Positions 14,637 to 23,411 of a stretch of 64,000 bases of DNA are shown here, in pieces. The first letter of the stretch is position 1. Each line of letters begins with the position of its first letter. Below the pieces are notes generated by a model, which worked only from the letters and a program-made list of their open reading frames with translations, was not told where the DNA came from and did not search any database. The translations under genes and the position numbers were made by a program. Source of the DNA: Oxalobacteraceae bacterium OTU3CINTB1 (GTDB lineage Bacteria > Pseudomonadota > Gammaproteobacteria > Burkholderiales > Burkholderiaceae_D); NCBI GenBank assembly GCA_024123955.1, contig CP099652.1, positions 2,046,001 through 2,110,000 on the forward strand, given 5' to 3'.

Positions 14637-16643
14637 GTGAGCCTCCTTTCGCCCCCCATCTCCCTGCCGGCGGACCGCGCCGCCGGCGTTCCCGAACCGT
14701 CCGGCGCGCCGTTCGATCCGGCCGCGCTGGCGCGCCTGGCCAACGAGTTCTTTTCGGCGCCGCCGTTCGCCCGGCAATTGAGCGTGCCCGGCGTGCAGGC
14801 GCCGGCCAATATCGCGCCGCCCGGTTCGCCGCTGGTCAGCCCGGCCGGCTTCGGTCCCAGCGTGCCCGGCACGCCGATACCGCAGGGACAAATTCCCGGC
14901 ACCAACCTGATTCCGGCGTCGCCGACCCAGGTGCTGTCGCTGGGTAACAGCGCGCCTGCGTTGTTGCCGGCCGCGCAAGCCGGCAACGGCGTGCCCGACA
15001 AGGCGTTCGGCGCGATTCCGGCGTACGAGCCGCGCAACGGTGGCGCCGTGCTTGGCGTTCCGGAAGGCGCCGGCAACGCCGGGCCGCCGGCCGAAGCGTC
15101 GTCGTACTATTTCCTGAGCGAGCGCTACGGCCAGCCTGGCGCCGCAACGCGGCAGGCGCCGGCGCCGTCGTCGCCTTTGCCGCAGGGCGCGCCGCCGTCG
15201 CCGCAAGGTTACACGCCATCGTTCCCGTCGCCGCAACTGCCCGCGAGTCCTTCGTTGTCGCCACCCGCCACCGGCTTGCCGGGCGCGTCCGCGCCGGCGG
15301 CGCCGTCGCCATCGTCGGCGCCGCAGTATTACTTCGTCGACGCGGTGGTGCTGCCGAGCGGCTACGTCACCCCGGCCAAGCCGGCGCCGCACGGCGGCGC
15401 GCCATTGGCCGGCGGCGACCGCCATCCGCCGTTCGACGTGCACGCCGTGCGGCGCGATTTTCCGATTCTTCAGGAAAAGGTCAACGGCCGCCAGCTGGTG
15501 TGGTTCGACAACGCTGCCACCACCCACAAGCCGCAGTCGGTGATCGACCGCATTGCGTATTTCTACGCGCATGAGAACTCGAACATCCACCGCGCCGCGC
15601 ACGAGCTCGCCGCCCGCGCCACCGACGCCTATGAAGGCGCCCGCGAGCGCGTGCGGCGCTTCCTCAACGCGCCCGAGGTCAACGAGGTCATCTTCGTGCG
15701 CGGCACCACCGAGGCCATCAACCTGGTGGCCAAGAGCTGGGGCGGGCAGCACGTGGGCGAGGGCGACGAGATCATCGTCTCCAATCTCGAACACCACGCC
15801 AACATCGTGCCCTGGCAGCAGCTGGCCGCCGCCAAGGGGGCGCGGCTGCGCGTGATCCCGGTCGACGACACCGGCCAGGTGTTGCTCGACGAGTACCGCA
15901 AGCTGCTCAACGACCGCACCAAGATCGTCGCCGTCACGCAAGTGTCGAACGCGCTGGGCACGGTGACGTCGGTCAAGGAAATCGTCGAGCTCGCCAAGCG
16001 CGCCGGCGCCCGGACCCTGGTCGACGGCGCGCAGTCGGTCTCGCATATGCGCATCGACGTGCAGGACATCGGCGCCGATTTCTTCGTCTTCTCCGGCCAC
16101 AAGCTGTTCGGGCCGACCGGCATCGGCGTGTTGTGGGGCAAGCGCGAAGTGCTCGAGGACATGCCGCCATGGCAGGGCGGCGGCAACATGATCGCCGATG
16201 TGACGTTCGACAAGACCGTGTTCCAGCCGATTCCCAACAAGTTCGAGGCCGGCACGGGCAACATCGCCGACGCCGTCGGGCTGGGCGCCGCGATCGATTA
16301 TGTGACGCGCATCGGCATCGAGAACATCGCTCGCTACGAGCACGACCTGCTGGTGTACGGCATTCGGGAGCTGGGCGCGATCAAGGGCGTGCGGCTGATC
16401 GGCACGGCCGCCGACAAGGCCAGCGTGATGTCGTTCGTGCTGGCCGGCTACACTACGGAAGAGGTCGGTCACGCGCTCAACGACGAAGGCATCGCCGTGC
16501 GCACGGGGCACCATTGCGCGCAGCCGATCCTGCGGCGGTTCGGCGTGGAGACGACGGTGCGGCCATCGTTGGCGTTCTACAACACGTTTGACGAGATCGA
16601 CCGCATGATCACGGTGGTGCGAAGGCTGGCATCGGCCCGCTAA
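14637..16643 (+). CDS. Encapsulin cargo: cysteine desulfurase with N-terminal targeting arm
   Basis: This 668-residue protein has two parts. Residues 265-668 are a complete SufS-type, PLP-dependent cysteine desulfurase that turns cysteine into alanine plus enzyme persulfide: NSNIHRAAHELAARAT, EHHANIVPW, the PLP lysine K489 in SGHKLFGPTGIG, and the catalytic C627 in RTGHHCAQP. Residues 1-264 are Pro/Ala/Ser/Gly-rich and predicted disordered, the form of the arm that packages family 2A cargo. Conserved-looking islands are a short helix FDPAALARLANEFFS (26-40), SSYYFLSERYG (155-165) and QYYFVDAVVLPSGYV (230-244). The start is GTG at 14637, 9 bases after the shell stop. Which island binds the shell is not known here. 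Confidence 0.95.
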   Translation: MSLLSPPISLPADRAAGVPEPSGAPFDPAALARLANEFFSAPPFARQLSVPGVQAPANIAPPGSPLVSPAGFGPSVPGTPIPQGQIPGTNLIPASPTQVLSLGNSAPALLPAAQAGNGVPDKAFGAIPAYEPRNGGAVLGVPEGAGNAGPPAEASSYYFLSERYGQPGAATRQAPAPSSPLPQGAPPSPQGYTPSFPSPQLPASPSLSPPATGLPGASAPAAPSPSSAPQYYFVDAVVLPSGYVTPAKPAPHGGAPLAGGDRHPPFDVHAVRRDFPILQEKVNGRQLVWFDNAATTHKPQSVIDRIAYFYAHENSNIHRAAHELAARATDAYEGARERVRRFLNAPEVNEVIFVRGTTEAINLVAKSWGGQHVGEGDEIIVSNLEHHANIVPWQQLAAAKGARLRVIPVDDTGQVLLDEYRKLLNDRTKIVAVTQVSNALGTVTSVKEIVELAKRAGARTLVDGAQSVSHMRIDVQDIGADFFVFSGHKLFGPTGIGVLWGKREVLEDMPPWQGGGNMIADVTFDKTVFQPIPNKFEAGTGNIADAVGLGAAIDYVTRIGIENIARYEHDLLVYGIRELGAIKGVRLIGTAADKASVMSFVLAGYTTEEVGHALNDEGIAVRTGHHCAQPILRRFGVETTVRPSLAFYNTFDEIDRMITVVRRLASAR

Positions 16644-16741
16644 CGCTGGCACGTTAGAAAACGCTATCAAACGGCGCGGCGAAAATCCGGCAAAATAGAT
16701 GTTCAATTTTGTCGAGCCGCGCCGATCCGGCCGGGCAGCCT

Positions 16742-19681
16742 ATGCCGCAAACTCCCAAAGAATCGATACCGTTGCCGCACCAGGCGGCCGATATGTTCTG
16801 CCTGATGGTGCAGGAGATCAAGGAATGCGCGATCTTCCTGATGGACACGCGCGGCGTCATCACCAGCTGGAACCGCGCGGCCGAGGTCATGAAGGGCTAC
16901 CGTGCCGACGAGGCCATCGGCGAGCACCTGTCGCTGCTCTACCGTGACGAGGACAAGGCGCGCGGCTGGGCCGACCACAACCTGGGCGAGGCGGCCAAGC
17001 ATGGCTTCTACAGCGAGGAAACCTGGCGCAGGAAAAAAGATGGCAGCCTGTTCTGGGCGCACATCGCGCTGACCGGCTTGCGCGACGAACACAAGCAATT
17101 GGTGGGCTTCTCCAAGGTCACGATGGACCTGACGCGCCACAAGCTGTTGGAACAGTGCCTCGACGAAAAAGAAGAAAACCGCCGCATCATGACCGCCGCC
17201 AACGCCGGCACATGGAAGTGGGAAGCCGCCAGCCGCCGCCTGGAGTTGTCCCCCGCGCTCAAGCAATTGCTCGGCTACGACGCCGCCGGCCCGGCGCCCG
17301 ACCCCGGCAACTGGCGCGCCCTGGTCGATCCGCAGGACGTGCCGGCCGTGCATGACAGGTTGCGCACCCTGATGACGGCCATGCCGGGGCAGCCGCTGAC
17401 CCTGGAGGTGCGGCTGTGCCGCCAGGACGGCAACTGCCGCTGGTTCTTCGTGCGCGCCGACTGGACCAGCGATAGCGAGGGCCAGGGCGAGCTGACCGGC
17501 GTCTGCGTCGACATCCACGACATGCGCCTGCTGGCCGAGGAACGCGAGCGCCTGCTCAACGAACTGCAGGTGATGCGCCTGCGCTTTCGCGCCATCATCG
17601 ACCAGATGCCGTCCGGCGTGTTCGTGGCCGAGGTGCCGTCGGGCAAGCTGCTGTATCAAAACCTGAAGGCCAGGCGCATCTTCGGCGCCACGCTCGAAGA
17701 GGTCGCCACCTATCATGACTACGCCCGCACCGACGTTCGCGATCCGGACGGGCGGCGCCTGCTGGCGCATGAGTTTCCCTTGGCGGAGGCCATCATCACG
17801 GGGCAGCCGGTGCCGGTGCGCGAATTGGTGTTCCACGTACCCGGGATGGCACCGCGCTACTTCCGCGTCGGCGCCACGCCGGTGCAGGCCGAGGGCGACG
17901 AGCGCCGCATGGCCGTGGCCGTGGCCCACGACATCGACGACCTGAAGCGGATGCAGGAATCGCTGCGGGCGGAAAAGGAACGCGCCGAGGTGACCTTGCG
18001 GGCGATTAGCAACGGCGTCATCACCACCGGCCTGGACGGCCGCATCGACAGCATGAACATTGCCGCCGAACGGCTGACCGGCTGGGGCCAACAGGAGGCG
18101 CGCGGCCTGCCGCTCGACCAGGTGCTGCAACTGGACGAGGAGCCGCCGGCAGAACTGGCTGCTCCGGCCGGTGCGGCCGATCCGTCGCCCGCGGCGCCGG
18201 GGTTGGACACCGTGCTGCGCTGCATGCGCGAAAACCGCCCGGTGACGTCGTCGGCGCCGGCGGTGTTGCGCTCGCGCAGCGGCAGCCGGCACACGATCGA
18301 CTACGCGGCCGCGCCGCTGCAACTGCCCGACAACCGCACCGGCGGCGCCGTGCTGGTGCTTAACGACGTCACCGAGTCGCGCGGGCTGCTCAAGAACCTG
18401 AGCTACCAGGCCAGCCACGACGTGCTGACCGGGCTGGTGAACCGGCGCGAGTTTGGCGTGCGGCTCCAGCGCGCGCTCGACCGCACCGGCCAGCCGGGCG
18501 CCAGCGACAGCGCGCTGCTCTACCTGGATTTGGACCAATTCAAGATTGTCAACGATACCTGCGGCCACGCGGCCGGCGACGACCTGCTGCGCCAGCTGTC
18601 GGTGGCTTACGGCGCCCATGTGCGCGAGCGCGACACGCTGGCGCGCATCGGCGGCGACGAGTTCGCGCTGATCGTCGAGCATTGCACGGTGGAGGAGGCC
18701 ATGGTGGTGGCCAACAAGCTGCTCGACACTACGCGCAACTTCCGCTACATCTGCAGCAACCAGGTGTTCCGGCTGGGCGTGAGCATCGGCCTGACGCCGC
18801 TCGACGGCGGCACCACCACGATGGAGGAAGCGCTGCGCCAGGCCGATCACGCCTGCTACATCGCCAAGGAGAGCGGGCGCAACCGGGTGTTCCTGCAACA
18901 GCGCGGCGGCGCCGAGATCGCCCAGCGGCGCAACGACATGTATTGGGTCAAGCGGCTCGGCGACGCCTTCCGCAACGACGACTTGCAGCTGTACTACCAG
19001 CCGATCCGCGCGCTTGGCGGCGCCGGCAACGGCGGCCTGCACTACGAGATACTGCTGCGCATGAAGGATGGCAGCGCCGGGCCGGTCGGCCCCACCAGCT
19101 TCCTGCCGGCGGCCGAGCGCTACGACATCATGCAGGAGGTCGACCGCTGGGTGCTCGACCGCAGCCTGGCCTGGCTGGAGCGGCATCCCGAACACGTCGA
19201 CCAGCTGGAACTGTGCACCATCAACCTGTCGCAGCGGGCGCTGGCCGATCCGGGTTTCCAGCAGTACGCGGTCGGACGCATCCAGGCGGTCGGGGTGCCG
19301 GCCAACAAGCTGTGCTTCGAGATCACCGAGACCGGCGCCTTCGCCAACCTGCAGAACACGCTGTCGTTCGTGCTGGCGTTGCAGCAGCTGGGCTGCCGCT
19401 TCGCGCTCGATGATTTCGGCACCGGCATGGCCTCGTTCGCCTACCTGAAACAGCTGCCGGTCAATTATGTCAAGATCGACGGCTCCTTCATCCAGATGAT
19501 GACCCGCAGCACGGTCGACTTCGAGATGGTGCGCTTCACCAACGACATCAGCCACATCATGGGGCGGCGCACCATCGCCGAGTTTGTCAATGACCAGGCT
19601 ACGCTGGCCAAGCTGACCGAGATCGGCGTCGACTACGCCCAGGGTTTCATGCTGGGCGAGCCGCAGCCGCTCGACGTCTGA
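16742..19681 (+). CDS. PAS-GGDEF-EAL cyclic di-GMP protein
   Basis: This 979-residue cytoplasmic protein has four PAS-like segments in series (about 15-130, 140-260, 270-400 and 410-545; the first with CAIFLMDTRGVITSWNRAAE). A GGDEF domain follows with an intact GGDEF (637-641), then an EAL domain with EILLR (E769), NLSQ, EITETG, DDFGTG, KIDGSF and a final GFMLGEPQ. All residues known to bind Mg2+ and c-di-GMP in active EAL domains seem present, so phosphodiesterase activity is likely and bifunctionality possible. No membrane span is seen. The ATG at 16742 is used; a TTG at 16709 would add 11 residues. It starts 98 bases after the cargo gene; linkage to the nanocompartment is positional only. 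Confidence 0.93.
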   Translation: MPQTPKESIPLPHQAADMFCLMVQEIKECAIFLMDTRGVITSWNRAAEVMKGYRADEAIGEHLSLLYRDEDKARGWADHNLGEAAKHGFYSEETWRRKKDGSLFWAHIALTGLRDEHKQLVGFSKVTMDLTRHKLLEQCLDEKEENRRIMTAANAGTWKWEAASRRLELSPALKQLLGYDAAGPAPDPGNWRALVDPQDVPAVHDRLRTLMTAMPGQPLTLEVRLCRQDGNCRWFFVRADWTSDSEGQGELTGVCVDIHDMRLLAEERERLLNELQVMRLRFRAIIDQMPSGVFVAEVPSGKLLYQNLKARRIFGATLEEVATYHDYARTDVRDPDGRRLLAHEFPLAEAIITGQPVPVRELVFHVPGMAPRYFRVGATPVQAEGDERRMAVAVAHDIDDLKRMQESLRAEKERAEVTLRAISNGVITTGLDGRIDSMNIAAERLTGWGQQEARGLPLDQVLQLDEEPPAELAAPAGAADPSPAAPGLDTVLRCMRENRPVTSSAPAVLRSRSGSRHTIDYAAAPLQLPDNRTGGAVLVLNDVTESRGLLKNLSYQASHDVLTGLVNRREFGVRLQRALDRTGQPGASDSALLYLDLDQFKIVNDTCGHAAGDDLLRQLSVAYGAHVRERDTLARIGGDEFALIVEHCTVEEAMVVANKLLDTTRNFRYICSNQVFRLGVSIGLTPLDGGTTTMEEALRQADHACYIAKESGRNRVFLQQRGGAEIAQRRNDMYWVKRLGDAFRNDDLQLYYQPIRALGGAGNGGLHYEILLRMKDGSAGPVGPTSFLPAAERYDIMQEVDRWVLDRSLAWLERHPEHVDQLELCTINLSQRALADPGFQQYAVGRIQAVGVPANKLCFEITETGAFANLQNTLSFVLALQQLGCRFALDDFGTGMASFAYLKQLPVNYVKIDGSFIQMMTRSTVDFEMVRFTNDISHIMGRRTIAEFVNDQATLAKLTEIGVDYAQGFMLGEPQPLDV

Positions 19682-20437
19682 CTAGATCTGCGCCAGGCCG
19701 CCATCGACGAACAGCTCGATGCCGTTGACGAAGCTGGCGTCGTCGGAGGCCAGGAACACCGCCGCCTTGGCGATCTCGTCGGGCTCGCCAACGCGGCCCA
19801 TCGGAATCTGCGTGGCGAAGTAGTCGAGCAGGCCTTGCTGCTGGGCGGCGTCCGGCCCGGCCAGTTCCACCAGGCCCGGCGTCTTGATCGGACCGGGGCT
19901 GATGGTGTTGACGCGGATACCGCGTCCCTTCAGGTCAAGGATCCAGTTGCGGGCGAACGAACGCACTGCCGCCTTCGACGCCGCGTAGACGCTGAACGCC
20001 TCGGTGCCGGTGCTGGCGGCGGTCGAGCCGGTCAGTATCACCGACGAGCCTGCGCCCAGCAGCGGCAGCGCCGCCTGCACCGTGAACAAGGTGCCTTTGA
20101 CGTTGCGGTTGAAGGTGTCGTCGAAGTGTTCCTCGGTGATCTGGCCCAGCGGCAGCATCGAGCCGCCGCCGGCGTTGGCCACCAGCACATCGAGCTTGCC
20201 GTGCTCGGCCTTGACGCGCTCGAACAGTGCGGTCAACTGCGCCGGGTCGGCCGAATCGACGCGCGCGCCGATCGCGGCCGCGCCGACGGCGTCGACGGCG
20301 GCGTCCAGTTCCGGCTGGCGGCGCCCGGTGATGTAGACGCGCGCGCCCTCGGCGGCGAAACGCTTGGCGACGGCCAGGCCGATGCCGCTGGTGCCGCCGG
20401 TGACCACTGCTACTTTTCCTTCGAGTTTCTGGGACAT
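19682..20437 (-). CDS. SDR-family oxidoreductase
   Basis: This 251-residue classical SDR has TGGTSGIG in the cofactor loop, ANAGGG, the catalytic serine in TGSTAAS and the YAASK tyrosine/lysine pair. The C-terminal [16 protein letters not shown] is the standard family ending. Acidic D61 after the third strand ([11 protein letters not shown]) fits typical cofactor contacts, and the TGRR pair after strand two favours NADP(H). Its stop codon abuts the stop of the convergent PAS-GGDEF-EAL gene with no space and no terminator visible. It is divergent from a LysR-type regulator at 20576 that probably controls it. Substrate unknown. Confidence 0.92.
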   Translation of the reverse strand: MSQKLEGKVAVVTGGTSGIGLAVAKRFAAEGARVYITGRRQPELDAAVDAVGAAAIGARVDSADPAQLTALFERVKAEHGKLDVLVANAGGGSMLPLGQITEEHFDDTFNRNVKGTLFTVQAALPLLGAGSSVILTGSTAASTGTEAFSVYAASKAAVRSFARNWILDLKGRGIRVNTISPGPIKTPGLVELAGPDAAQQQGLLDYFATQIPMGRVGEPDEIAKAAVFLASDDASFVNGIELFVDGGLAQI

Positions 20438-20524
20438 GATGTTTTCCTTTGCGTTGGGTTGCGGCCTGAAAGACCATGGAAGCAGTGTGCGGCCGAAACA
20501 CCCCTGCGATAAGACAGGCTGGAC

Positions 20525-20554
20525 GCATATGATTTATGCTCTAATTGCATATGA
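20525..20554 (+). promoter_or_regulatory. Paired CATATG sites between SDR and LysR genes
   Basis: GCATATGA occurs twice in direct orientation (20525-20532 and 20547-20554), 22 bases apart or two helical turns. Each copy contains the palindrome CATATG. The pair lies 22-51 bases before the LysR start, in the divergent intergenic region where LysR-type regulators bind. The role is inferred from position and phasing. Confidence 0.45.
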
Positions 20555-20575
20555 CGATCAGCTTGGGCTTCGCAA

Positions 20576-21481
20576 ATGAATAAATTGCTATGGATGCGCT
20601 GTTTTGTGCGCGTGGTCGAGACGGGCAGCTTTTCAGCTGTCGCCCGCGAGCTCGACATTGGCCAGCCCAACGTCAGCCGCCACATCGCCGCGCTGGAGGC
20701 GGACCTGGGGGCCTTGCTGCTGCACCGTTCGACGCGCCAGCTGGTGGTCACGGCCGAGGGACAGCGCTATTACACGCAAGCGCGGCAGGCGCTCGACCTG
20801 ATCGCCCAGGCCGAGGCGGACGTGCTGGGACAGCACAATCCACGCGGCTTGCTGCGCGTGGCCTGCTCGCCGGCGCTGGGCACCGAAGTCATTACCCCCA
20901 CCTTGCCGGCCTTTTTGGAACGTTATCCGGATATCGAACTCGAGCTGCGCGTGGACGACGGTTTTGTGGATCTGGTGGCCGAAGGCGTCGACGTCGCCAT
21001 CCGGGGTGGCGAGCTCAAGGACAGCGCACTGCGCGCCCGCCGCCTGGGCAACTCGGAGCGCTTGTGCGTCGCCAGCCCGCGTTACGTGGCGCGGCACGGC
21101 GTGCCGGCAACGGCGGCCGACCTGGCGCGCCACGAGTGCATCGTCTACACGCTGCTTGGCGGCAGCGGCGCGTGGCGGTTGAGAGATGGCGAGGTCCATG
21201 TGCGCGGACGGCTGCGGGTCAACAGTCTGGATGCCGTACGGCGCGCCGCGCTCGTCGGACTCGGCATCGGCTACCTGTCGAGATGGATGGTGGACGACCA
21301 CCTGCGCTCCGGCGCCCTGGTGGACGTATTGGCCGGGCACGCCCCGACGTTCTCGCCGGTCAACGCCGTCTACTCGGCGGCGCGCCTGCTGCCGCTGCGC
21401 GCCAGCGTGTTCATCGACCACATCGCCGGGGTATTCGCGGTCACGCCAGGCTTCGACGGCGTGGCGCCAGTCTTGCCTTAA
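20576..21481 (+). CDS. LysR-family transcriptional regulator
   Basis: This 301-residue LysR-type protein begins MNKLLWMRCFVRVVETGSFS and has the helix-turn-helix (AVARELDIGQPNVSRHIAALEADLGALLLHRSTR, by layout) at about 17-55. The effector domain carries PALGTEVITPTLPAFLERYPDIELELRVDDGFVDLVAEGVDVAIRGG, the typical CrgA/DmlR-like subgroup. It is divergent from the SDR gene at 19682-20437, so it probably controls that gene and itself through the CATATG pair at 20525-20554. The inducer is unknown. Confidence 0.93.
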   Translation: MNKLLWMRCFVRVVETGSFSAVARELDIGQPNVSRHIAALEADLGALLLHRSTRQLVVTAEGQRYYTQARQALDLIAQAEADVLGQHNPRGLLRVACSPALGTEVITPTLPAFLERYPDIELELRVDDGFVDLVAEGVDVAIRGGELKDSALRARRLGNSERLCVASPRYVARHGVPATAADLARHECIVYTLLGGSGAWRLRDGEVHVRGRLRVNSLDAVRRAALVGLGIGYLSRWMVDDHLRSGALVDVLAGHAPTFSPVNAVYSAARLLPLRASVFIDHIAGVFAVTPGFDGVAPVLP

Positions 21482-21563
21482 GTAACGGAACGCGCCGCTG
21501 CGGGTTTTTGTCCCATGATGGAGTCTCGTGATTGTGCTTCATTAATCTGAAGGGGAGATTACT

Positions 21564-22619
21564 ATGCGAAACATAACGATTGAACGGCGCGGCACGTCCC
21601 GGGCCGGGAGCGGCCGGCCGCGTTGGCGCGCCGCAGCCTTGGTTACCGCCGCAGCCCTTGCAGGCTCGTGGCTGGCCGTGCGCAACCGTGCCGCCAAGGC
21701 CGAGCGCGACAATCCGCCCGCGGGCCGCTTCATCGAGGTCGACGGCGTGCGCCTGCATTACATCGAACAGGGCGAGGGACCGGTGCTGCTGCTGTTGCAC
21801 GGCACCGTGGTGACGGCCGACGATTTCCGGGCCAATGGGCTGTTGGACCAACTGTCGCGCTCGTACCGCGTGATCGCCATCGACCGCCCCGGTTTCGGCT
21901 ATAGCGAGCGGCCGCGCGACACCAGCTGGACCCCGTGCGCCCAGGCGCGGCTGATGGCCGAGGCGCTGCGCCAACTGGGTGCCGACCGCTATCTGGTGCT
22001 GGCCCACTCCTGGGGCACGATGGTAGCGCTGGAGATGGCCCTGCGGGCGCCGGACAAGGTCCTCGGCCTGTTGCTGCTGTCGGGCTACTATTATCCGAGC
22101 GCGCGGCTCGACGTGCCGCTGGCCGCGATGCCGGCCATTCCCGTGCTCGGCGACCTGATGCGCTTTACCGTGTCGCCGCTGCTGGGGCGCCTGGCCTGGC
22201 CGCTTGCTGCCAAGGGCATGTTCAGCCCGAGCGAAGTGCCCGAATCGTTCCGCCGCGAGGACCCGTGGATGCTGCTGCGTCCCGTCCAGGTGCGCGCCAC
22301 CGCCGACGAGGCGTCGCTGATGGTGCAGGCGGCCGCCGCGCTGGAGCAGCGCTACGGCGAGCTGCGCCTGCCGTTATTGATCATGGCGGGCAAGAACGAC
22401 CGCGTGATCGATCCCGAGAGTCATTCGGCGCGGCTGCACAAGGACGTGCCGCACAGCGAGTTGACCTTGTTGCCCGACGTCGGCCACATGATGCAGCACC
22501 TGGCGCAGAACGAGATCGTCGCCGCCGCCAAGGACTTGGCCGAACGGGCAGGCATGTCGGCGTCGGCGGGGGTGAACGGCGCCGCCCGAGTTCTGCAGGA
22601 AGCCGCGCCGCCGATGTGA
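21564..22619 (+). CDS. Alpha/beta-fold hydrolase, membrane-anchored or exported
   Basis: This 351-residue hydrolase has an N-terminal basic-hydrophobic segment (residues 20-40, WRAAALVTAAALAGSWLAV) that could be a signal anchor, then an alpha/beta-hydrolase fold. LLLHGTVVTADDF forms the oxyanion loop, AHSWG (147-151) holds the nucleophile Ser149, AGKNDRVID supplies the acid and DVGHMMQH the histidine. The DRPGFGYSERP strand-loop is the epoxide hydrolase/haloperoxidase-like signature. The reaction (ester, lactone or epoxide hydrolysis) cannot be decided. It stands alone between the LysR gene and a two-component system. Confidence 0.88.
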   Translation: MRNITIERRGTSRAGSGRPRWRAAALVTAAALAGSWLAVRNRAAKAERDNPPAGRFIEVDGVRLHYIEQGEGPVLLLLHGTVVTADDFRANGLLDQLSRSYRVIAIDRPGFGYSERPRDTSWTPCAQARLMAEALRQLGADRYLVLAHSWGTMVALEMALRAPDKVLGLLLLSGYYYPSARLDVPLAAMPAIPVLGDLMRFTVSPLLGRLAWPLAAKGMFSPSEVPESFRREDPWMLLRPVQVRATADEASLMVQAAAALEQRYGELRLPLLIMAGKNDRVIDPESHSARLHKDVPHSELTLLPDVGHMMQHLAQNEIVAAAKDLAERAGMSASAGVNGAARVLQEAAPPM

Positions 22620-22692
22620 CCGGACAGGGCGGCGTTGCCGGTTGCCGTCCGACAGCTTTGCATGATGTATCCTTGCCAGATGGTGCAAATGA

Positions 22693-22713
22693 CGGATTTG
22701 TAATCCAAATCCG
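22693..22713 (+). promoter_or_regulatory. Palindrome upstream of the response regulator gene
   Basis: CGGATTTG (22693-22700) and CAAATCCG (22706-22713) are exact inverted arms with a 5-base gap, 27-47 bases before the response regulator start. OmpR-family heavy-metal regulators usually bind their own promoter, so this is a good autoregulation candidate. It is not the classical CusR copper box. Confidence 0.45.
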
Positions 22714-22739
22714 CCTTCGAACATCGGACAATGGGCGTC

Positions 22740-23411
22740 ATGAAAATACTGGTGGTGGAAGACGAGCCCAAAGCGGGCGATTATCTGGTCAAGGGCTTGC
22801 GCGAATCGGGCTACGTGGCGGACCTGGCGCGCAACGGCGTCGACGGCCTGGCGCTGGCGCTGGGACACGACTACGACCTGATCGTGCTGGACGTGATGCT
22901 GCCCCAAATGGACGGCTGGGCGGTGCTGGGCAAGCTGCGCGAGCGCAAGCACACGCCGGTGCTGTTCCTGACCGCGCGCGACGATGTCGCCGACCGGGTC
23001 AAGGGGCTGGAGCTGGGGGCGGACGATTACCTGGTCAAGCCGTTCGCCTTTGCCGAGCTGCTGGCGCGCATCAAGACCTTGATGCGGCGCGGACCGGTGC
23101 GCGAGGCCGACGTGGTGCGCGTGGCCGATCTGGAGATCGACGTGCTGCGCCGCCGCGTCACGCGCCAGGCCCAGCGCATCGAGCTGACGGCCAAGGAATT
23201 CGCGCTGCTGCACCTGCTGGCCAAGCGCCAGGGCGAGGTGCTGTCGCGCACGCAGATCGCGTCGATGGTGTGGGACATGAATTTCGATTCCGACACCAAC
23301 GTGGTCGATGTCGCGATCCGCCGGCTGCGCGCCAAGATCGACGATCCGTATCCGGTCAAGTTGATCCAGACGGTGCGCGGCATCGGTTATCTGGTCGAGG
23401 AGCGCGCGTGA
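22740..23411 (+). CDS. OmpR-family response regulator (heavy-metal CusR/CopR-like)
   Basis: This 223-residue regulator has a receiver domain (1-115) with the phosphoacceptor Asp51 ([14 protein letters not shown]), the acidic pair in VEDE and K in LVKPF. The winged-helix DNA-binding domain runs from about 125 to 220 ([53 protein letters not shown]). This wording is close to the CusR/CopR/IrlR subgroup that answers copper, silver, zinc or cobalt. [10 protein letters not shown] at 22740 is the conserved start; 22731 would add three residues. The GTG of the sensor kinase overlaps its stop (GTGA), so the two are coupled. No metal efflux gene is adjacent, so the signal is uncertain. Confidence 0.92.
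   Translation: MKILVVEDEPKAGDYLVKGLRESGYVADLARNGVDGLALALGHDYDLIVLDVMLPQMDGWAVLGKLRERKHTPVLFLTARDDVADRVKGLELGADDYLVKPFAFAELLARIKTLMRRGPVREADVVRVADLEIDVLRRRVTRQAQRIELTAKEFALLHLLAKRQGEVLSRTQIASMVWDMNFDSDTNVVDVAIRRLRAKIDDPYPVKLIQTVRGIGYLVEERA

Noticed and set aside
13749..16706. 985-codon open frame on the minus strand across the encapsulin shell and cargo genes
   Set aside because: It lies opposite two well-identified genes, has a low-complexity His/Arg/Gly/Val-rich composition typical of antisense frames in high-GC DNA, and shows no family features.
16703..19555. 950-codon open frame on the minus strand opposite the PAS-GGDEF-EAL gene
   Set aside because: Antisense shadow of a gene with intact GGDEF and EAL motifs; no motif of its own.
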